This document shows positions 23,953 through 32,630 of a stretch of DNA of 64,000 nucleotides, in pieces. The translations under genes were made by a program, and so were the position numbers. Numbering within the stretch: position 1 is the first letter of the stretch; each line of letters starts with the position of its first letter. The stretch lies in contig CAKVIN010000009.1 of NCBI GenBank assembly GCA_934754425.1, positions 1-64,000 of the forward strand, in the 5' to 3' direction. Under the pieces are notes generated by a model. The model was not told the DNA's origin and searched no databases. It was given only the letters and a program-made list of their open reading frames with translations. This DNA comes from an uncultured Candidatus Melainabacteria bacterium. Lineage in GTDB: Bacteria; Cyanobacteriota; Vampirovibrionia; Gastranaerophilales; Gastranaerophilaceae.

Positions 23953-26188
23953 ATTTATTTTTAATATCTCCAAATTCATCAGGATTCATGCGCAAATACA
24001 TATCTTGTATTCTTGCATCTATTTTTGCAATATTTGATTCATCATTTAGTATTTGCGCTAATCTTTTAGCTTTAAAATATTCAATAAGAGCTTTTTTGTT
24101 TGAGTTAATGTCATTATAATAATAATCACCTAAAGCTAGTGTAGATTCTAAAAGATAAAAGTTTTCATTAACAAATTCTGCGCTTTGTTTAGCTTCTAAT
24201 AAGAATTTTAATGCTTCTGGATTTTGTTCCTTTTGATAAATTTTTGCAAGATTTGATGCGTTGTAATAAATCCCTTCATAGTTATTATTTCTTTTTTCTA
24301 TATTATAAGCTTTTGTGAAGCAGTCTTTTGCATCAGAAAAATTGTTGTTGTCCAAATAGCATGAACCTAAGTTTGAATATGCTAATGCTTTATATGGATT
24401 TTGTCCACTCAAGGCTATGCATTTTGAATAATATTCGAAAGCTTCTTTTTCATTACATTTATCATCGTTTACCAATGCGTATTTGAAAAATAATTCGGCT
24501 TTTTTTTCTTCATCTGTATTATCATCTAATGATGCCAATGCTTTTTGATAATAACTGTAAGCTTCTTCCGGTTTGCCTGTTGTAGAATAGATGTTTCCCA
24601 ATAGTGTGCAACTTGCAACCAACAGTGATTGTGGAGTATCAACAGAATAAATAACTTTTTTTATCGTATCAATTGCTCTATCAATTTTGTACATGACAAA
24701 ATACAAATCAGTTAATTCGTAATATAAATAATTTAGATTTATAACTTCATTATGTTTTTTGTAATAGATCTCAACTAATTCAAAATAATGTTGTGCATTT
24801 GAATATTTTTCAATATTTTTGTAAAGGCGAGCTAATGCTAATCTTGTTTCAATTAGAGTTTGTGTATCAATATTTTGCATATTTAAAATTTCAATATAAG
24901 TATCAATAGCTGCCGTATTGTTTTTTTCTTCAGTATATTTTATTGCACGTTTAATTTTTTCTTCTACAGTTGGAGATTTTTCTGTATGTTCAGGTTTATG
25001 TATATTTTGCGTTGTTTCAATAATTTCTTTTTGAGGTTTTTGACCTTGTTCGATTTCTGCAATTTTTTTATTATGATACTCAATCTCTGCTCTCATTGCC
25101 TGGCGAGATATTGTTAAAGTACGAGTTTGCAAAGGTTCTTTAAGTTGTTTTTCATAAATTTTTACAATATATTTATGTAATTTAATTTCGGTTTTGGTTG
25201 GTATAGAAATGTCAATATTTTGTTGAAAATAATCTTGAACGTATATAATTTCGCCAACTTGAAATATCATCAAATTGTTTTTTAAATATTCTAAAGAAAA
25301 TTCATCATACAATTCAAAAATAGCCAATGCATTTAAAGAAACACCGTGTCTTACTGTTCTTAAAAACCAAAAGAAATTTCTGATAGTAGTTGGTATAAGA
25401 TTTATGTAAGTAAATCCTAAGTATGCATCAAAATTCATGCCTGATTGATTGAATTTGTTTAGAAAATCGTTTAGAGAAATTTTCATTGCTTGAACAATTT
25501 TTAGTGACAAAGCTGTATAGTAATAATATCCTCTTGTGTATTTGTAAAAATCATCAAGTGTTGTATCTGTATATGTAAGCTGATAAGAATTTATAAATTC
25601 TTTGAAAATATCTTTGGAAAGAGCTTTAAGAAAAATTTTCTTATCAACTTTTATATTGCCAAAATTGTTAGGAGTCATTGCTCTGGTTGATGCAATGAAT
25701 TTTATATTTGAATTTTGTATTATATTTTGTAAAAAATCAATTACAAATTGTCTATTTTCAATTTCTATATCATCATATGAATGTAAAATTATAAGAAAAG
25801 GTTTTTTTATTGACGAAATGTATTGTTGAAGTTTTACAACCAGCGTAGTAACTTTTGCATTTATATTTACAACTTTTGAAAGCGCATTGTTTTCTATTGT
25901 ATCAATAAATGATAGCAGTATGTCATCGCATACGGTAGCGGCTTTACAATAATATTCCAGAATAATAACATCATCGCTTAAAAAATTTGATACGTAGTTG
26001 ATAAACTGTCTTTTTCCCGTACCAAGAAATCCGTGAATGTATAAGAATTTGTTGTCAGTTTTAAAAAAATCGACAGCTTTTACTACTTCTGCGTAGTTGT
26101 TGCGCAAAAGAAATTTGTTTATACAAGGGGAATCTTGTAAATTAATATTTTCTGTATTTATGGAGCTATCTAAATATTCATAATCCAT
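23945..26188 (-). CDS. STAND-like P-loop ATPase with TPR repeats
   Basis: 747 residues. The N-terminal NTPase (about 1-330) has a P-loop G53-F-L-G-T-G-K59 followed by Arg instead of Ser/Thr, and a Walker B-like FLIILHSYDDIE at about 140. A winged-helix-like region follows, then a charged linker (about 365-410). At least six tetratricopeptide repeats (about 415-735), such as ALAYSNLGSCYLDNNNFSDA, complete the protein. This is the layout of STAND signalling ATPases and of bacterial AAA-TPR regulators; no effector or HTH domain is seen. It is coupled to rsmG by an eight-base overlap. Confidence 0.75.
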   Translation of the reverse strand: MDYEYLDSSINTENINLQDSPCINKFLLRNNYAEVVKAVDFFKTDNKFLYIHGFLGTGKRQFINYVSNFLSDDVIILEYYCKAATVCDDILLSFIDTIENNALSKVVNINAKVTTLVVKLQQYISSIKKPFLIILHSYDDIEIENRQFVIDFLQNIIQNSNIKFIASTRAMTPNNFGNIKVDKKIFLKALSKDIFKEFINSYQLTYTDTTLDDFYKYTRGYYYYTALSLKIVQAMKISLNDFLNKFNQSGMNFDAYLGFTYINLIPTTIRNFFWFLRTVRHGVSLNALAIFELYDEFSLEYLKNNLMIFQVGEIIYVQDYFQQNIDISIPTKTEIKLHKYIVKIYEKQLKEPLQTRTLTISRQAMRAEIEYHNKKIAEIEQGQKPQKEIIETTQNIHKPEHTEKSPTVEEKIKRAIKYTEEKNNTAAIDTYIEILNMQNIDTQTLIETRLALARLYKNIEKYSNAQHYFELVEIYYKKHNEVINLNYLYYELTDLYFVMYKIDRAIDTIKKVIYSVDTPQSLLVASCTLLGNIYSTTGKPEEAYSYYQKALASLDDNTDEEKKAELFFKYALVNDDKCNEKEAFEYYSKCIALSGQNPYKALAYSNLGSCYLDNNNFSDAKDCFTKAYNIEKRNNNYEGIYYNASNLAKIYQKEQNPEALKFLLEAKQSAEFVNENFYLLESTLALGDYYYNDINSNKKALIEYFKAKRLAQILNDESNIAKIDARIQDMYLRMNPDEFGDIKNKYE

Positions 26189-26272
26189 AAAACGATTTTA
26201 AATGATATTTATGTATTTTGCAAATATTTTGGTATAATAAAATGTATTAGAGAATATTTGGAGGAAATTTAA

Positions 26273-26881
26273 ATGTTTCATATTTGTTTTGAATTGGCAA
26301 TTGTTGCAATTGTGGCTTATATAATCGGTTCTATTCCAACCGGTTATTTAATTGTGAAAGCAAAAACCGGTCAAGATATCAGAACAGTTGGTTCTGGTTC
26401 AACCGGCGCTACAAATGTAAAAAGAGTTTTAGGCAAAAAATATTTCTTTTTGGTTATGCTATTGGATGCTCTAAAAGGCGCAACTCCTGTTATATTGGCA
26501 AAACTTTTTGCAACAGTTGGTTTGGGGATTGGTATAGCACCTGTGCTTGCAGCTATATTTGTTATTATCGGACATAGTAAATCTGTATTTTTACAGTTTA
26601 AAGGCGGCAAATCTGTTGCTTCAGGCGTAGGAACTATTCTTGCTCTTAATCCGATTGTTGGATTGATTATAGCATTAATTTGGGGAGTTATAACTTATAC
26701 TACAAAATACGTATCTGTTGGTTCAATGATTGCACTTTTAATATCTCCATTTTTAATGTATTTTTTCTCTGCTCCGATTGCGTATGTTGTATATTGTTTG
26801 TTAGGTGCTATATATATAGTGTATTTGCATAGAGAAAATATTAAACGTCTTATTCAGGGTAATGAAAATAAAGTTCGTTAA
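26273..26881 (+). CDS. plsY: Acyl-phosphate:glycerol-3-phosphate acyltransferase
   Basis: 202-residue inner-membrane enzyme making lysophosphatidate from acyl-phosphate and glycerol-3-phosphate. Signature segments: IGSIPTGYLI, GSGSTGATNVKRVLG, and GHSKSVFLQFKGGKSVASGVGT, which bind phosphate and glycerol-3-phosphate. About five membrane helices. GGAGG lies upstream, with an extended -10 (TGGTATAAT, 26230-26238). It is followed by pflA 21 bases downstream, so probably co-transcribed. plsX is not nearby. Confidence 0.96.
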   Translation: MFHICFELAIVAIVAYIIGSIPTGYLIVKAKTGQDIRTVGSGSTGATNVKRVLGKKYFFLVMLLDALKGATPVILAKLFATVGLGIGIAPVLAAIFVIIGHSKSVFLQFKGGKSVASGVGTILALNPIVGLIIALIWGVITYTTKYVSVGSMIALLISPFLMYFFSAPIAYVVYCLLGAIYIVYLHRENIKRLIQGNENKVR

Positions 26882-26902
26882 TAAAATTGAAAGGTTATAA
26901 TT

Positions 26903-27655
26903 ATGTCAGAAGATATTATTGGAAATATACATTCAGTAGAAAGTTGTGGTACGGTAGATGGCCCTGGGATAAGGTTTGTAGTTTTTACACAAGGCTGTCC
27001 TATGAGATGTCAATATTGTCACAATCCTGATACTTGGGAATTTAAAGATAATCAAAAAGTTACTGCTGATGAAATTTTGGCACAATATGATGGGGTGAAA
27101 GAATTTTGTACCGGAGGTATTACTGTTACCGGTGGTGAACCGATGTGTCAAATGGATTTTGTAACTGAATTGTTTAAAAAAGCTCAGGCTAAGGGAATAA
27201 ATACGGCTCTTGATACATCAGGAGTTATGTTTAAACCTGATAATAAAGAAAAGCTCGATGAGTTATTGAAGTATACAAGTGTCGTTCTTTTAGATATCAA
27301 ACATATTGATGATGATGAGCATAAAAAACTTACAGGACATTCAAATAAGAATATTCTTGCGTTTGCGAAGTATTTGTCTGAAATTAAAAAGCCAATGTGG
27401 GTAAGACACGTTGTTGTTCCGGGAATCACTTTTAAGGAAGAATATTTAACAAGATTAGGTGAATTTTTAGGAACATTGCAAAATATAGTCGCTTTGGATG
27501 TTTTACCATATCATGATATGGCTATTCCAAAATATGAAAATTTAAAAATAGATTATCCGCTAAAAGGTGTTCCACCATTAAGTCATGATGAAGCTTTACA
27601 GGCGAGAAATATTATTTTGAAAGCGTATAAAGAACAAAAACAAAAACTTAAATAA
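26903..27655 (+). CDS. pflA: Pyruvate formate-lyase activating enzyme
   Basis: 250-residue radical SAM enzyme that installs the glycyl radical on pyruvate formate-lyase. Cys32-x3-Cys36-x2-Cys39 (GCPMRCQYC) binds the [4Fe-4S] cluster. Other signatures: ESCGTVDGPGIRFV near the start, VTGGEP, DTSG and LLDIKH. It lacks the extra ferredoxin insert of other glycyl-radical activases. pflB itself is absent from the window. Indicates fermentative, anaerobic metabolism. Confidence 0.93.
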   Translation: MSEDIIGNIHSVESCGTVDGPGIRFVVFTQGCPMRCQYCHNPDTWEFKDNQKVTADEILAQYDGVKEFCTGGITVTGGEPMCQMDFVTELFKKAQAKGINTALDTSGVMFKPDNKEKLDELLKYTSVVLLDIKHIDDDEHKKLTGHSNKNILAFAKYLSEIKKPMWVRHVVVPGITFKEEYLTRLGEFLGTLQNIVALDVLPYHDMAIPKYENLKIDYPLKGVPPLSHDEALQARNIILKAYKEQKQKLK

Positions 27656-27681
27656 TCGGTTTTTAAAATTTAGAAAAGTAG

Positions 27682-27708
27682 GGTGGGGAAAGCGTTAGCG
27701 TCCCCACC
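27682..27708. repeat. GGTGGGGA hairpin repeat
   Basis: GGTGGGGA / TCCCCACC arms, between the convergent pflA and 5'-nucleotidase-like genes; variant of the GGTGGGAA family. Confidence 0.85.
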
Positions 27709-27737
27709 AATAAATTTTTATACAAAAAATCGGTAAA

Positions 27738-29333
27738 TTAATCTTCAAACTTAATACGTCCAGTTTGATTAATTACAACCGGTTTATTTAATTTTTTAAT
27801 GTATTCGCAAGTTAGAACATCTTTATCATATGGTCGGATTTCAAGACATTTGTCTTCCGGTGCTAAAACAGCGTAATCTGCACCTGCAGACATCATGAAT
27901 TCGTCTGTTGCAACTTTGTACATTTTATCTTCTTTTGGATTATTAATATCAATAGGTGTTTCTTTTCCGTTTTTGTCAACAAAATTCATTGCGGTCAATT
28001 CACCTTTTTTAGGGCTTACAGTATAATTAAGACCGGAAACAGCTATTAATCCGGGTTTGTTGCCGTGGCTATTATATGTTGTTTTGATTGTTGCTTTGAA
28101 CATATCGACAAGAGTTTTTTCAGAAACTTCTGCAAGTGACATTCTATCGAAGAATGGCGCAATATCTTTAATATCTCTAGAATCAATTACACCTTCATGG
28201 AAGAAATTTCTTATACCGCTATTGTTCCAAACACCAATATCAGCGCCCATTTCTTCTCTCATTGCATCACAAACGAAGTTTGCGTGTGGATTCTCTTCAA
28301 TCAAAGATGTTGGAGGTGGTGGTGCTTGTTTAATGTAACCGACTCTTTCCGGTTTGCCCATGATTTCATCAAACACAAATTGGTTAATCATGTTTTTGTG
28401 GAACAATCTTGTTTCGCCAAGATTGTTTTGCGCTTTTGTAATAACTCCATCTTTGTCGAATGTAAGATTAAGTTTTCCAAAATAACTACCATCTCGACCG
28501 GCTTCTGTCATAATTACAGGCTCTCCAGATTTTGAGTAAAGTAAGTTTTCACCTTCTTTAATATCTTTTATAAGTTCGTGAGTGTGACCACCGATTATGA
28601 CATCAATGCCGTCAGTATTTTGTGCCAAAATCTGATCTTTTGCTTTTCCTAAATGAGATAATAAGATTATTTTATTGATTCCGTGTTCTTTTAATTTGTC
28701 AACTTCATCTTGAACATCATCGATTGTGTCTTCTAATTCGTCAACTGTACAGTCTGTGTGATAATTAGGGTGCGTAAGTCTATCGAACATGTCTATTGGT
28801 GAAGCACCTACTAAACCTATTTTTTCTCCGTTAACTTCTACAATTTTTGAGCTTTTTAATGCATCTTCCAGACGAGCACGTCCTAATTCTTTTACTTCGT
28901 CTTCGTCTTCATTTTCAAGCAATTCTTTTCTAAAATTAGCTGCTAAAACATCACCCTTGAAGTCATCCAATGAATCTATTAAGTCTTCTTGTGTAGTATC
29001 CATTTCGTGATTGCCTAAAGCAGTTGCTTTTATGTCTGCCAAATCTAAAAATTTCATTGTGGCTCTGTGTATAGCTTTGTTTTTTTCATCTCCAATATCA
29101 TTATCACCGGCGGAAACTTTTAAATCTCCTTTTATACCTGATAAAATTCGCATCATATTGTTTGTTTGTCCGTGAGTATCATTGACATACCCAATAGACA
29201 TCTCAAAAGAATCTTGTTTTGGATTTCTTTCAAGTTCGGATGGTTTGTTAGTATTTGTATTACTGTTAGTGCCGTTAGCTTTAAATGGAAGCTTCGGTAA
29301 ATTAAAATTGTTTGTTCGGATGCTAAAATTCAT
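27738..29333 (-). CDS. 5'-nucleotidase/metallophosphatase-like protein without signal peptide
   Basis: 531 residues with the two-domain UshA-like layout. The metallophosphoesterase motifs are intact: D52-T-H54 (VNDTHG), D77 (AGDN), GNHE (107-110), LSHLG and GGHTHE. The C-terminal substrate domain contains DIGVWNNSGIRNFFHEG and a VSGLNY motif. Family members cleave nucleoside phosphates or related esters, usually in the periplasm, with a signal peptide. Here the N-terminus is instead MNFSIRTNNFNLPKLPFKANG, an F-K-A-N-G-like tag. Ribosome site AGAAGGA. It is a single-gene unit; its upstream region resembles those of other tag-bearing proteins. Confidence 0.85.
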   Translation of the reverse strand: MNFSIRTNNFNLPKLPFKANGTNSNTNTNKPSELERNPKQDSFEMSIGYVNDTHGQTNNMMRILSGIKGDLKVSAGDNDIGDEKNKAIHRATMKFLDLADIKATALGNHEMDTTQEDLIDSLDDFKGDVLAANFRKELLENEDEDEVKELGRARLEDALKSSKIVEVNGEKIGLVGASPIDMFDRLTHPNYHTDCTVDELEDTIDDVQDEVDKLKEHGINKIILLSHLGKAKDQILAQNTDGIDVIIGGHTHELIKDIKEGENLLYSKSGEPVIMTEAGRDGSYFGKLNLTFDKDGVITKAQNNLGETRLFHKNMINQFVFDEIMGKPERVGYIKQAPPPPTSLIEENPHANFVCDAMREEMGADIGVWNNSGIRNFFHEGVIDSRDIKDIAPFFDRMSLAEVSEKTLVDMFKATIKTTYNSHGNKPGLIAVSGLNYTVSPKKGELTAMNFVDKNGKETPIDINNPKEDKMYKVATDEFMMSAGADYAVLAPEDKCLEIRPYDKDVLTCEYIKKLNKPVVINQTGRIKFED

Positions 29334-29472
29334 AAAACTTTTCCTTCTACTTTGTTTGTATAAAAACAGCTAAAAATAAAAATTGCTAAATCTTTTTTTA
29401 AATTGTTAAGCAATTTTGAAAATCGTTACATTTGATATAAGTAGAATAATAAAAAAGAATATAATATTAGTT

Positions 29473-31860
29473 TTATTTCTCTAAAATATATTTTTTGCGT
29501 TTAGAATCATACGTATATATTTTAAAATATTTTTGATTGATTACAAATTTTATTGAATTATGAATATCCGTTCTAAAAATTCTGCTTTGTCTTAATGTTG
29601 CTAATGTATAAACCGACGGATGACCAAATTTATTTTCTCCAACTGAGATTAATGAAATTTGTGGCTTTAAATATTCTGCTAAATCCTTGTTAATAACTCC
29701 ATTTGCACCGTGGTGACCAACTTTTAATACTGTAATTGGAGTTGGTATTGAATTCTTAATTTCTTTTAAAGGTTCTATACCTGCATCTCCTGTAAAAAGC
29801 ATGCTAAAATTGTTATAGCAAAGATATGTTAAAATTGAATTTTCATTATCCCCTACTCCCTTAATAGAAGAAATGTAATTTTTGATAACAAGTCCGTTAT
29901 TATTAAAAATTTCTTGATTATTTTCACTTAAAACTAATTGAACATTTTGTTTTTTAGCTGTTTTATAAATTTCTTGCGCTTGTGTGGATTTATGTTTTAA
30001 ATCATTAACATAAATTTTGTTAACTTTAACTCCATTCATTAAATCAACAGCTCCGCCACAATGATCATTATCAAAATGCGTAATGATAATTGTATCAATT
30101 TCTTTAATTCCTCTATCCAATAAATATTTCAAAATTAGAATTTCAGCAATAGATTTTCCACCATTATAGCCGGCTTTTGCCGTATCAATAATAAGATATT
30201 TGTTTTCCGGAGTTTTAATTAAAAAAGAATCTGCATTCCCAACATCAAAAGCCGTTATTTCCAAATTTCTGTTTGGAAAAGAAATAAAAGTTAGAGCTAT
30301 AACAATTAACAAAGTTGATAAAATAAATTTTATAATTTTTCCATATTTTACCCTTATTTCTTTATTCATTAAAGCGATAATAAATAAAAGAATTGCATAA
30401 TATATAATTATTTGAAATATACTCGGGTGGCTTGTTTGCATTGTAGAATGAGGAAGATTTCCCCAAAAATCCGAAATGTTAACCAAAATTGTAATTAGCG
30501 GATTCAAAACAAAATCAAATATCTTACATATAATTTGAGGCGTAATTGGTGCTATAAGTGAGCTTATAAAACCGCCAAAACTTATTATTGAAAGTATTGG
30601 AACGCTCATGATATTTGCAAAAACAGAATATAAACTTATATTATTAAAATAAAATACTTGAATCGGAATTACCCATAATTGTGCAATAATAGGAATGCTA
30701 ACAGTTCCAACAATATAATCTAAAAATCGATTTTTAAATTTAATTAAATACGGTGTCATAACGAGCAAGCCGAAAGTTACAATAAAAGAAAGTTGAAAAC
30801 CAACATCATTTATATACATCGGATTGTATAAGAGCATTAAAAACGCAACAAACGCTAATAGCGAAATACTGTGCGCATCTCTATCAATAAGTTTTCCTAT
30901 AAGCACAAATACAAGCATAAAAGTTGCTCTAATAACAGAAGCGCCAAGACCTGTCATTAGAGAATAAAGAAGTACCATTACAATACCGATAGAAATATTA
31001 ACTTTGTAATTTACACGCAAAAGCTTTAGAAAGAAAAAGAAAAACGAAAATATAAATGCAACATTCATGCCGGAAGCCGCAAGAATATGAAGTAATCCGG
31101 AATTTATAAATGATTGTTTAATATTTTCCGGTGGTGAAACGGCATCATCACCAAAAACAATACCGCCTAAAATCTCTAAATTCGGACTTGCTAAATAATT
31201 TGAATGTATAGATATAATTTTCTCTCTATAATCATTTATCCATTGTAAAGTTTTTTCTTTACGTGTTAATTTATTATTTAATTTTTGTAGCTTTGAATTT
31301 TGTTTTCCATAAAAAACAGAATACACATCAAAATTTCGTAAATAATTCCCATAATCAAATTGTGAAGGATTTCCAGCTTTAAATGGTACAGAAAGACGTC
31401 CAGAAATTTTATAATAATCATAAATTTTCAACTTTTCATCTGTATTTATACTGACTAAAACTTTTTCATTATCAAATTCTTTAATTATATTATTGTATTC
31501 AATTTTATCAACCTTGAATAAAAAATTTTGTTTATCAGCTTTTTTAGACTGCGGAATAGATAATATTTGACCCGATATTGTTGAATTTACAGGAGCAATA
31601 TTTAAAAGTTCATCAGTGGTTTTGAGTCTGAATTGAGTATTTATAATTCCTAAATAAAATATAATCGCCCAGATTAGAATATGTTTGAGTTTAAAAAGAT
31701 TTGTTGTTAATAATAGAATTAACATTATCGTAATCAGACTTGTAAACATCAAAACATGACCACTTAAAACAGAATATAATGCTAATATATAAAATATGAC
31801 AGAAATCAACATTAAAGCATTTTTATTTTGTGATATTGCAATACATACATCCTTAAACAT
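29473..31860 (-). CDS. comEC: ComEC/Rec2-family DNA internalisation protein
   Basis: 795 residues. An N-terminal OB-like soluble region (about 60-200) is followed by a multi-helix competence domain (about 220-530) with GIVFGDDAVSPP and LHILAASGMNVAFIF. A C-terminal metallo-beta-lactamase-like domain (about 540-795) contains THFDNDHCGG and KVGHHGANGV. ComEC forms the channel for single-stranded DNA entry during transformation. No signal for nearby comEA/comF, but a membrane HhH protein is at 15828. It lacks a clear ribosome site at ATG 31860. Confidence 0.92.
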   Translation of the reverse strand: MFKDVCIAISQNKNALMLISVIFYILALYSVLSGHVLMFTSLITIMLILLLTTNLFKLKHILIWAIIFYLGIINTQFRLKTTDELLNIAPVNSTISGQILSIPQSKKADKQNFLFKVDKIEYNNIIKEFDNEKVLVSINTDEKLKIYDYYKISGRLSVPFKAGNPSQFDYGNYLRNFDVYSVFYGKQNSKLQKLNNKLTRKEKTLQWINDYREKIISIHSNYLASPNLEILGGIVFGDDAVSPPENIKQSFINSGLLHILAASGMNVAFIFSFFFFFLKLLRVNYKVNISIGIVMVLLYSLMTGLGASVIRATFMLVFVLIGKLIDRDAHSISLLAFVAFLMLLYNPMYINDVGFQLSFIVTFGLLVMTPYLIKFKNRFLDYIVGTVSIPIIAQLWVIPIQVFYFNNISLYSVFANIMSVPILSIISFGGFISSLIAPITPQIICKIFDFVLNPLITILVNISDFWGNLPHSTMQTSHPSIFQIIIYYAILLFIIALMNKEIRVKYGKIIKFILSTLLIVIALTFISFPNRNLEITAFDVGNADSFLIKTPENKYLIIDTAKAGYNGGKSIAEILILKYLLDRGIKEIDTIIITHFDNDHCGGAVDLMNGVKVNKIYVNDLKHKSTQAQEIYKTAKKQNVQLVLSENNQEIFNNNGLVIKNYISSIKGVGDNENSILTYLCYNNFSMLFTGDAGIEPLKEIKNSIPTPITVLKVGHHGANGVINKDLAEYLKPQISLISVGENKFGHPSVYTLATLRQSRIFRTDIHNSIKFVINQKYFKIYTYDSKRKKYILEK

Positions 31861-31946
31861 AGAACAATTTTATCATAAATTTGTAATTGAATAAGATATA
31901 AAATACAATACGAGAAAGCTTAAATTAAATTTAAAGCAAATAATAA

Positions 31947-32594
31947 TTACATTTCTTCTCTTAACAAAAGTATAGCAGAATTCATTTCTTCTAATAAATA
32001 TTGGAGTTGTTGTTGTATATTCTCAGGATTATAAATAGAACCACTGGAAGAATACGCAAGATATCTTTGATACGTTACAGCTTCACGTCTAAGCGTAGAA
32101 ATTGATTTTACATACCTATTAACTTCTTGTAGTTTTCTGAATGATTCAAAATAACATTCCGGTTTGCCATCATATTTTTGAGCTAAATTGTCAATATTTA
32201 ATGTTAACAAATTTGCTTTAGTTATAAATAGTTGCAAACTTTCATTATCTTCAATACAATCTACAAGTTTTTCCAGCATTGGAATTATTTCATTTGTGTC
32301 ATTTGCGTATTGAGAAGTTTTACCTTTTTTCTGAATAATGTTAATAAACGCAGGATTATCTTTCGGCACAGGTTTTAAATCACTTGGATTATCAAAACCT
32401 TCTTGTGCTTCAAAAATTGGAGTTGCAACCTTTGTTTTTGATTTTTCTATCTTATCGCCTAAATTTGGCAATGTTCCGGCATACCCTTTTCCTTCCAACT
32501 CTTTTTCTAATTGAGGATCTTTTTTATTCCAGAAAAAAGCTTGAGAAGGTAGTGCAAAGCTCATCATTATTAAACAAATTAAAAACTTCTTCAT
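31947..32594 (-). CDS. Exported helical protein of unknown function
   Basis: 215 residues with a signal peptide (MKKFLICLIMMSFALPSQA, then FFWNKK). The mature part is a mixed linker (about 30-100), then a long helical domain (about 105-215). No recognised domain. The ATG has no ribosome site and sits seven bases after a TATAAT, so translation from a leaderless mRNA is likely. It follows dnaE by 36 bases but has its own promoter. Confidence 0.7.
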   Translation of the reverse strand: MKKFLICLIMMSFALPSQAFFWNKKDPQLEKELEGKGYAGTLPNLGDKIEKSKTKVATPIFEAQEGFDNPSDLKPVPKDNPAFINIIQKKGKTSQYANDTNEIIPMLEKLVDCIEDNESLQLFITKANLLTLNIDNLAQKYDGKPECYFESFRKLQEVNRYVKSISTLRREAVTYQRYLAYSSSGSIYNPENIQQQLQYLLEEMNSAILLLREEM

Positions 32595-32600
32595 ATTTAT

Positions 32601-32628
32601 ATTATAGTTATTTATTTTAAAAAGGCAA
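32601..32628 (-). promoter_or_regulatory. Leaderless-type promoter downstream of dnaE
   Basis: Read on the minus strand: TTGCCT, 16 bases, TATAAT (32606-32601). The predicted start of transcription coincides with the A of the ATG at 32594. Confidence 0.5.
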
Positions 32629-32630
32629 AG

